Assembly: GCA_031549455.1 (NCBI GenBank)
Contig: JAVBPT010000051.1
Coordinates: 1-39,140, forward strand
Length of the DNA: 39,140 nucleotides
Source of the DNA: JAVBPT01 sp031549455
GTDB taxonomy: Bacteria > Bacillota > Clostridia > Lachnospirales > JAKSVV01
Reading direction: 5' to 3'
The notes beneath the pieces are model-generated. The model searched no databases and had not been told where the DNA came from. It saw only the letters and a program-made list of their open reading frames with translations. The translations under genes were made by a program, and so were the position numbers. Below are positions 32,907 through 39,140 of this stretch, one piece after another. Numbering within the stretch: position 1 is the first letter of the stretch; each line of letters opens with the position of its first letter.

Positions 32907-34491
32907 ATAATCGATTATATTTTTCATTCAAACGGTACAGTTTCCTTGCCAAATCCTCTGTCAACGACTCGGCTTTAAATTTAAATCTCCAATTGCCTAT
33001 AGCAGTTCCGGGAATGTTCATTCTGGCGTTATCATCTAATTCAAGAAGATCCTGAACCGGAACCATAAAGGTGTTTATATTGGTACTCATACAAATTTTA
33101 ATGAGATCAAAGTTATCAAAGTCTTGTGGTTTCTTATCGATTAGGGCTGCAATCTTTTCTTTTTCTTCCTCTTCTAGTTCATCAAACCAAGACACGCTGG
33201 TTTGATTATCATGTGTGCCCGTGTAGATGACGGCATTTTGTTCAAGTACCAATAAGTCCTCTTTTTCTTTATCCATTAGATGAAAGTGGGACACAAACAT
33301 ACCGGGATACCCTAGACTCATTCGAAGTGCAACCACGTTATCGGTGATGATTCCTAAATCCTCAGCGATGATGGAAAAGTCCTCACCTGCAAAAACCTCA
33401 TTAAAAAACTCGAGTTTTGGGCCCTTTTCCCATACGCCTTCGATCGCATTTGGGCTTCCAAAAGACACAGCCCAATATTCATCAAATCCTCTAAAATGAT
33501 CAATCCGAACCACATCCACGAGATCAAAAAGGTGCTTGAAGCGCGTTTTCCACCACTTAAAGCCAGATTGTTTATGAATGTCCCAATCATATAATGGGTT
33601 TCCCCATAACTGCCCTGTTTCTTGGAAATAATCTGGAGGAACGCCTGCTACTTTTATTGGAAGAAGATCTTCATCCAGACAAAATAACTTTGGGTTCACC
33701 CATGTATCTACACTATCATAATTTACAAAGATCGGGAGATCGCCAATGATCTTGATCCCATTTTCTTTGGCTACTTCTTTTAGTTCATCCCATTGTTTTT
33801 TGAAGATGAATTGGGTAAACTTATAAAACAGGATCGATTTATCGAGAAGTTCCGAGAAATTGTTGAGTGTTTCCGGAACACGATATTTTAATCGATCGTC
33901 CCAAGAAAAGAAAGTAGCGCCGTAATAGTATTTTTCTAAGTCGTCTTCGTTTAATTTATCTTTATACATTTCTTTAAAAGTTTCTAAATCTTTAAAATCG
34001 CCGTTCTTTCGATCATTTAATCTCTTGTACATGAAATGTTCTTTTAGAGATATAAATAGCGCAAAATCATGCAACCATTCTTCGTTTTCCTTTATATACT
34101 CCATGAATTCATGATGAAGCTCTGGATTTGTTTTCTCATTCAAATTATCGAAAGCTTTTCTGAGCATCAATTTTTTATATGAAAATATCTTATTGAAATC
34201 AATTAGATCATCCGATGTATATACCGTCGGAATATCTTCATTTAAAAGTGACATTTTGATCAGAGCGTCTAGATCAATTAGAAAGAAATTAAAACCTAGT
34301 GAAGAAATAGAAGCATAGGGGGATGGATCTAAAAAAATAGGATTTAAAGGCAATACTTGCCAATAATTCATACCCGCCTTTTTCAAAAATGCGATAAAGT
34401 TTTGGCTTACGTTCCCCAGGTCGCCAATGCCATATTTCGTGTCGAAAGATGTAATGTGGGCAAGTACTCCTGACGCCCTTGTATTTAGCAT
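32905..34491 (-). CDS. malQ: 4-alpha-glucanotransferase (amylomaltase, GH77)
   Basis: 528 residues; ATG at 34491 behind GGAGG. It transfers alpha-1,4-glucan segments between maltodextrins. Visible: RASGVLAHITSF and WQVLPLNPIFLDPSPYASIS (substrate binding), IKIIGDLPIFVNYDSVD, VVRIDHFRGFDEYW (nucleophile Asp), IIAEDLGIITDNV (acid/base Glu) and IYTGTHDNQTSVSWF. Single gene with its own promoter, transcribed away from mecA. Confidence 0.94.
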   Translation of the reverse strand: MLNTRASGVLAHITSFDTKYGIGDLGNVSQNFIAFLKKAGMNYWQVLPLNPIFLDPSPYASISSLGFNFFLIDLDALIKMSLLNEDIPTVYTSDDLIDFNKIFSYKKLMLRKAFDNLNEKTNPELHHEFMEYIKENEEWLHDFALFISLKEHFMYKRLNDRKNGDFKDLETFKEMYKDKLNEDDLEKYYYGATFFSWDDRLKYRVPETLNNFSELLDKSILFYKFTQFIFKKQWDELKEVAKENGIKIIGDLPIFVNYDSVDTWVNPKLFCLDEDLLPIKVAGVPPDYFQETGQLWGNPLYDWDIHKQSGFKWWKTRFKHLFDLVDVVRIDHFRGFDEYWAVSFGSPNAIEGVWEKGPKLEFFNEVFAGEDFSIIAEDLGIITDNVVALRMSLGYPGMFVSHFHLMDKEKEDLLVLEQNAVIYTGTHDNQTSVSWFDELEEEEKEKIAALIDKKPQDFDNFDLIKICMSTNINTFMVPVQDLLELDDNARMNIPGTAIGNWRFKFKAESLTEDLARKLYRLNEKYNRL

Positions 34492-34517
34492 GCATCCTCC
34501 AAAAAAGTATTGACTAA

Positions 34518-34545
34518 AGTATACAAGGAAAAAAAAGAAAGTAAA
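34518..34545 (-). promoter_or_regulatory. Promoter for malQ (reverse strand)
   Basis: On the minus strand TTTACT (34540-34545), 16-base spacer, TATACT (34518-34523). Confidence 0.65.
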
Positions 34546-34622
34546 GTGAAAAATAAAAAAATACTTGCTTTTTGAAAAAATACCTTTAGAATGTAGATAT
34601 GCAAATATGTCAAAACATACCT

Positions 34623-34653
34623 GTTTACTTTGTAAGTGAACCTAGTGTATAAT
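34623..34653 (+). promoter_or_regulatory. Promoter and palindrome upstream of mecA
   Basis: TTTACT at 34624-34629, 18-base spacer, TATAAT at 34648-34653. The -35 lies in an inverted repeat GTTTACTT-TGT-AAGTGAAC (34623-34641, one G-T pair), a possible operator in the malQ/mecA divergent region. Nothing else was recognised in 34492-34710. Confidence 0.6.
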
Positions 34654-34710
34654 AGATATAAGAAACAAGTGGAAAGGATTCTACTTTAAAATAACAAGGA
34701 GGCAGTTTCA

Positions 34711-35379
34711 ATGAAGATTGAGAAAATAAATGACTTGCAGATGAAATTTATTTTAGGTAAATCAGATTTAGAACAAAGAAATTTAGATATTGCAGATTTA
34801 GCATATGGTTCTATCAAGACTCAAGAATTATTTCAAGATATCGTAGAAACAGCAAGTAGGGATTATGACTTTAATGAAGACGACACTCCTGTTATGATTG
34901 AAGCGGTGCCTGTTTCCAAAACAAGTATCATGATTATTATAACGAAGGTGGCCAACCCCGTTCCCTATCAAGATGGGCAAAATAAAGACTTCCAATTCTT
35001 GAAGCAACTCAAAAATCAAGAAAAGATTAATACGTTGGTTAGCGGGAAGGCAGAGAAGAATAAAATCTTAAAAACCAATATTTTCACAGAAAAGTCTGCG
35101 CTAATCTATTCGTTTGGTTGTCTGGATGATGTGACCAATGTGTCATATAAATTGAAAGACACTAGTCACAATAGTGAGTTATACAAATATGAAGGAAACT
35201 ATATACTTGTTATTTATTTAGAAAAACCGTATCTACAAAAAAGAAAAAATGTTGAACATGTTTTGGATGAATACGGAAAGAGACTTTATTCTGAAAACGA
35301 GATCTTAGTTTATCATATAAAAGAGTTTTCAAATGTGATTATTCAAAAAGACGCGATTCGTGTTTTGGCAAATTTATAG
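34711..35379 (+). CDS. mecA: MecA-type adaptor protein
   Basis: 222 residues; ATG at 34711 behind AAGGAGG. The N-terminus MKIEKINDLQMKFILGKSDL and LADLAYGS-like DLAYGSIKTQELFQDIVETA match the MecA N-terminal substrate-binding domain. Residues 60-80 (MIEAVPVSKTSIMIIITKV) also follow the family. The C-terminal domain (from about 127) would bind ClpC. MecA delivers substrates to the ClpCP protease; in Bacillus its target is ComK. There is a Lys/Asn-rich linker in the middle. Confidence 0.85.
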   Translation: MKIEKINDLQMKFILGKSDLEQRNLDIADLAYGSIKTQELFQDIVETASRDYDFNEDDTPVMIEAVPVSKTSIMIIITKVANPVPYQDGQNKDFQFLKQLKNQEKINTLVSGKAEKNKILKTNIFTEKSALIYSFGCLDDVTNVSYKLKDTSHNSELYKYEGNYILVIYLEKPYLQKRKNVEHVLDEYGKRLYSENEILVYHIKEFSNVIIQKDAIRVLANL

Positions 35380-35446
35380 AAGAAGGAACTTTATATTTTT
35401 GCATACAGTAATTGAGAGTTTTATGAAAAGGACTGGGAGAGTTAAA

Positions 35447-36520
35447 ATGAGAAAAATGGAATTGTATAGAACAACCCTTAAGAACATTGCAGAGCTGCAA
35501 TTAAAAGTTTGCACACAAAAAGATCGCTTTCTTGTAGGACAAGGGGACTATTTGGTAAGAGTGAATGAGAAAATGGCAGGGCTTAGAGATGATGCCGATA
35601 AAGCAAAGACTTTTTGGGAAAAGGTTCAGTTTGTGATGTCTAAAAAGCAATCTGGAGAAGAGATCAGCATTTTGAATGATCTTATTAGAAAAACCCAGGA
35701 CTATATGAATGTGATTCATGAGATTGAGGCCTGTGAAGAAAAGATTAAGGCACTCATTATAAAAGCGGAACTTCTTGAAGAACAAGCCATAGCTCAAGAA
35801 AAATTGACGTACATAAATACAATTCTTTATGTAAATAGTATGACGGTAGAGCAAAAAGTGAATCAAATGATCGTGGCAGACAATACCGATACATTAAATA
35901 AAATCACACCGGAGAGGCAGCAGCTTCTCACAAAGTGTTTGGCTTTTGTAAAAGATCTTCTAAAAGAAGCAGACCCGACATTTTTAAACAATCTTGCAAA
36001 AGATCTGTATGAGAGCATCAAAGAGCTTGATAACATGGACGAAATTGAGAAAGATGACATTGTGACCCAAATGTCTTCTATTATTCTCAATTCTCTAACG
36101 ATTGTGCTTATGGAAACCAACAAAGCGATCACAAAAAAGATTGACAACACAGAAAGTATTTACTATTACGAGGAAATCTTTGCGGCTACAGGCTGGATAC
36201 GAGAGTATGATATGAATGAGCATGTGGATATGAATGGAATTATTGATGATACAGTTCCAATTCATCAGATTATTGTGACAGAGATCGCAAACCGTCTGGA
36301 AGAGCTTAAAATGAGTTACAAAGTAACCAAATCAACACTGGATTCGATGGCTTATGGGGAACTAAAGGATATGTATATCCTGGAAGAAAATGAGTTCAGA
36401 AGGCGATATGACAGAAAGCTAGATATGGACAGGGCCAAAAAATGTATTAATTTTAATTCTGGAACACATATCAAATCCATTATACCGGAATCCTCAAGTC
36501 ATGAAATGAGCATGGCTTAG
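35447..36520 (+). CDS. Unknown 357-residue helical protein
   Basis: ATG 35447 chosen for GGGAGAG before it; ATG 35423 is possible. It follows mecA by 67 bases with no visible promoter and may be cotranscribed with it. There is no signal peptide, membrane segment or catalytic motif. Almost all of it looks alpha-helical; residues 35-120 (VNEKMAGLRDDADKAKTFWE onward) and 260-330 are charged and coiled-coil-like. The tail ends SSHEMSMA. I do not recognise the family. It is intact and its codon use resembles its neighbours. Confidence 0.6.
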   Translation: MRKMELYRTTLKNIAELQLKVCTQKDRFLVGQGDYLVRVNEKMAGLRDDADKAKTFWEKVQFVMSKKQSGEEISILNDLIRKTQDYMNVIHEIEACEEKIKALIIKAELLEEQAIAQEKLTYINTILYVNSMTVEQKVNQMIVADNTDTLNKITPERQQLLTKCLAFVKDLLKEADPTFLNNLAKDLYESIKELDNMDEIEKDDIVTQMSSIILNSLTIVLMETNKAITKKIDNTESIYYYEEIFAATGWIREYDMNEHVDMNGIIDDTVPIHQIIVTEIANRLEELKMSYKVTKSTLDSMAYGELKDMYILEENEFRRRYDRKLDMDRAKKCINFNSGTHIKSIIPESSSHEMSMA

Positions 36521-36554
36521 ATGTTTTTAAAATAGAAAAAGTTTGAAAAAGCTA

Positions 36555-36583
36555 TTGACGGCTTTTTTTAAGTGTGATATCAT
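36555..36583 (+). promoter_or_regulatory. Promoter for rpoB
   Basis: TTGACG at 36555-36560, 17-base spacer, TATCAT at 36578-36583. It lies about 110 bases before rpoB, so rpoB has its own promoter rather than reading on from rplJ-rplL. In the leader, CAAAAA and TTTTTG around 36634-36653 can form a 6-pair hairpin with an 8-base loop. Confidence 0.75.
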
Positions 36584-36694
36584 ATTTAAATACTTAATAT
36601 GGGTTTTTGTACGAGTAACAGAAAAAACTTACAAAAAGTGAGCGATTTTTGTTTTAAATACAGGCTTTAATCAAATAATTGAGTGGAGGTTATA

Positions 36695-39140
36695 ATGTCT
36701 AAAAGTCCTATCAAATTAGCTAAATTTGGTAATGTAACCCGATTTTCTTATGCCAAAAAAGAAAATATTATGGAATTACCAGATCTTTTAGAGATGCAAA
36801 AGGATTCCTACAAATGGTTCGTTGAAGTTGGTCTTCGCGAAGTGCTCGATGATATTTCGCCAATCATAGACTTCAATGGCAATCTGATCCTAGAATTTCT
36901 AGATTATGAGTTGTCCAAAGAGGCAAAGTATGACGAAGAAGAGTGTAAAGAAAGAGATGCTACCTACTCAGCTCCATTAAAATTGAAGGTTCGGCTCATT
37001 AATAAAGAGACACAAGAAATTAAGGAACAAGAAGTTTTCGTAGGGAATATGCCGATTATGACCAAAAGCGGTTCTTTTATTATCAATGGAGCAGAAAGAG
37101 TTGTGGTTAGTCAACTTGTGCGTTCACCGGGAATTTACTATGGTATTGATTATGATAAAACAGGAAAGCCACTTATCAGTTGTACTCTGATGCCAAATAG
37201 AGGGGCGTGGGTAGAATATGAAACCGATTCAAAGGACGTTTTTTATGTTCGGGTAGACCGAACAAGGAAAATACCAGTTACCTGTTTGATCAGAGCGATT
37301 GGTGTTTCTTCTGATGAACAAATACTTGAACTCTTTGGAGAAGATCCAAAGATTCTTGCAACCATTGAGAAGGATGTTTCCAAAAACTATGAAGAGGCGA
37401 TGATTGAAATTTATAAAAAACTTCGACCAGGAGAGCCTCCTACACTAGACAGTGCTGAAAACTTATTTAACAATATGATGTTTGATGACAGGAGATATGA
37501 TCTTTCAAAAGTGGGTCGATATAAGTTCAATAAGAAGCTTTCTTTTGCCAATCGTATTTTTGGTAGGGAACTCGCACGTGATGTAATTGATGAAGAAACA
37601 GGAGAAATTTTATATAAAGCAAAAACCAAATTATCGAAAGAAGACGCAGACAATATACAAGATGCCGGAATACATATTCTTTATATCAACGCTGAAGGGA
37701 AAGAATACAAAATTATTGGCAACAGTATGGTAGACATCAATAAATATACAGGCCGTGATTTTAGTAAACTAGATATTCATGAGAGGGTTTACTTACCAGT
37801 GTTGAAAGAATTAATGGAAACCGCAACAAGTGAAGAAGATCTTAAAAAGATCGTTAAAAAGAATATGAAAAAGTTACTTCCTAAGAACGTGACCATTGAT
37901 GACTTGCTCGCATCAGTTAATTATGCTTTAAATATTGAGTATGGAATTGGAAGTGCAGATGACATTGACCACTTAGGAAATAGAAGAATTAAATGTGTCG
38001 GAGAGCTTCTTCAAAATCAATTCCGTATTGGGCTTACCCGGATGGAAAAGGTTGTAAGAGAAAGAATGAACCTTCAAAATGTGGATATGATTACACCACA
38101 GGTACTAATGAATACAAGACCTGTTATTTCAGCTATAAAAGAATTCTTTGGTACCTCACAACTTTCACAATTCATGCAGCAGGACAATCCGCTAGACGAG
38201 CTAACACATAAGAGAAAACTTTCAGCGCTCGGGCCAGGGGGTCTCTCAAGAGAAAGAGCAGGATTTGAGGTGCGTGACGTACACTATACTCATTTCGGGA
38301 GAATGTGTCCTATTGAAACGCCAGAAGGACCAAACATTGGGTTGATTAACTCGCTTTCCGCTTATTCGAGAGTAAACGAATATGGGTTTCTTGAAACACC
38401 ATATCGAATCGTGAATAAGACTGGGAAAGAACCAATTGTGACCGATGAATGTAGGTACTTTACAGCGGATGAGGAAGAATTATACAATGTGGCTCAAGCA
38501 AATGAACCACTTGATGAAAAAGGAAGATTTGTAAACAAGAAGGTAACGGGCAGACATAAAGATGACATTATCGAGGTAGAAAAACAGGAGATTGATCTGA
38601 TGGAAGTTTCACCGCTTCAGATGGTTTCGATCGCGACGGGAATGATTCCATTCCTTGAAAATGATGACGCGAACCGTGCACTGATGGGGTCAAACATGCA
38701 ACGTCAATCAGTACCTCTTCTTAAGCCTGCAGCTGCAGTTGTGGGAACGGGAATTGAGTACAAGGCTGCAACCAATTCAGGGATTGTTATTATCGCTGAA
38801 AGAGCAGGGACAGTTAAGAAGGTGGAAGCAGACCAGATTGTTATAGAAACCTCAAAGGGAGAGCTTGATACATACCGATTAAGAAAATATAAAAGAAGCA
38901 ATACCACCACTTGCATTAATCAAAGATGTATTGTGGATATTGGGCAAAAGGTAAAAGCCGGAGAAATTATTGCGGATGGACCTTCCACACGTAATGGCGA
39001 GATGGCGCTTGGTAAAAATCCGCTCATCGCATTTATGACCTGGGAGGGATATAATTATGAAGATGCTATTTTAGTAAGTGAGCGTCTTGTTCAAGATGAC
39101 GTATTTACGTCCATCCATATTGAAGAGTATGAAATTCAAT
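36695..39140 (+). CDS. rpoB: RNA polymerase beta subunit (partial, 3' end outside window)
   Basis: ATG at 36695 behind GGAGG; open to the last base, giving 815 codons of roughly 1200. Visible: the N-terminal RFSYAKKENIMELPDLLEMQ, FVGNMPIMTKSGSFIINGAE, VVSQLVRSPGIYY, GNRRIKCVGELLQNQFRIGL, the rifampicin region (residues about 486-515), the GRMCPIETPEGPNIGLINSL block, LMGSNMQRQSVPLL and AFMTWEGYNYEDAILVSERL. Two rifampicin-contact positions differ from nearly all bacteria: Gln495 (E. coli Asp516) and Lys508 (E. coli Arg529); the equivalents of Gln513, His526 and Ser531 are kept. rplJ and rplL, its usual upstream neighbours, are absent. Confidence 0.97.
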   Translation, partial: MSKSPIKLAKFGNVTRFSYAKKENIMELPDLLEMQKDSYKWFVEVGLREVLDDISPIIDFNGNLILEFLDYELSKEAKYDEEECKERDATYSAPLKLKVRLINKETQEIKEQEVFVGNMPIMTKSGSFIINGAERVVVSQLVRSPGIYYGIDYDKTGKPLISCTLMPNRGAWVEYETDSKDVFYVRVDRTRKIPVTCLIRAIGVSSDEQILELFGEDPKILATIEKDVSKNYEEAMIEIYKKLRPGEPPTLDSAENLFNNMMFDDRRYDLSKVGRYKFNKKLSFANRIFGRELARDVIDEETGEILYKAKTKLSKEDADNIQDAGIHILYINAEGKEYKIIGNSMVDINKYTGRDFSKLDIHERVYLPVLKELMETATSEEDLKKIVKKNMKKLLPKNVTIDDLLASVNYALNIEYGIGSADDIDHLGNRRIKCVGELLQNQFRIGLTRMEKVVRERMNLQNVDMITPQVLMNTRPVISAIKEFFGTSQLSQFMQQDNPLDELTHKRKLSALGPGGLSRERAGFEVRDVHYTHFGRMCPIETPEGPNIGLINSLSAYSRVNEYGFLETPYRIVNKTGKEPIVTDECRYFTADEEELYNVAQANEPLDEKGRFVNKKVTGRHKDDIIEVEKQEIDLMEVSPLQMVSIATGMIPFLENDDANRALMGSNMQRQSVPLLKPAAAVVGTGIEYKAATNSGIVIIAERAGTVKKVEADQIVIETSKGELDTYRLRKYKRSNTTTCINQRCIVDIGQKVKAGEIIADGPSTRNGEMALGKNPLIAFMTWEGYNYEDAILVSERLVQDDVFTSIHIEEYEIQ

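Noticed and set aside
1..39140. CRISPR arrays, insertion sequences, prophage, tRNA and rRNA genes
   Set aside because: Looked for on both strands by eye; only coding tandem repeats and an rRNA-leader-like motif were found, with no transposase, integrase, direct-repeat array or cloverleaf.

Overview
The window is chromosomal DNA from a low-GC Gram-positive bacterium, most likely a spore-forming Clostridia and possibly Lachnospirales-like. The support is indirect. There is a CotS-type spore coat kinase and a DUF4321 gene directly in front of maf. There is a DacF-type carboxypeptidase, a MecA adaptor, an IMP dehydrogenase of the GGGSICITRE type and a PBP2 with a large pre-transpeptidase insert. 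Shine-Dalgarno sites are strong and nearly every promoter is sigma-A type (TTGACA/TTTACT, 16-18 bp, TATAAT). No tRNA, rRNA, CRISPR, transposase, integrase or phage gene was seen.

Bases 1-10230 are the accessory part. A small basic protein and a very divergent SecA-family ATPase each sit behind the same promoter with a palindrome in its spacer. They are followed by a charged cytoplasmic protein, a membrane-anchored coiled-coil/collagen-like surface protein, a secreted protein with three 110-residue repeats plus SLH domains, and an unrelated 546-residue orphan on its own promoter. My reading is that bases 326-8444 form a SecA-like surface-export locus. It recalls in layout, but not in sequence, the SecA2 loci beside S-layer genes in Bacillus anthracis and Clostridioides difficile. 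It is the best candidate here for an undescribed system.

Bases 10336-15434 carry a CotS kinase translationally coupled to mannose-1-phosphate guanylyltransferase, then class II aldolase, a small zinc-ribbon protein and (reverse) pyruvate kinase. Bases 15570-23251 are a cell-shape and division run: DUF4321, maf, radC, mreC, mreD, PBP2, minC, then guaB. MreB and MinD, which normally belong to this run, are absent. Bases 23266-28101 hold an SbcD-like nuclease, mannose-6-phosphate isomerase, RNase R and dUTPase, the last three joined by ATGA overlaps; dacF is convergent to them.

Bases 29484-32875 hold a 56-residue orphan, an apparently non-coding structured transcript of about 320 nt with its own promoter and terminator, then rpsB-tsf and pyrH. 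Bases 32905-39140 hold malQ (reverse), mecA, an unknown 357-residue protein and the first 815 codons of rpoB, which runs off the window. The rpoB rifampicin pocket carries two unusual residues. Neighbours normally found with these genes (frr after pyrH, rplJ-rplL before rpoB) are missing, so the gene order is rearranged.
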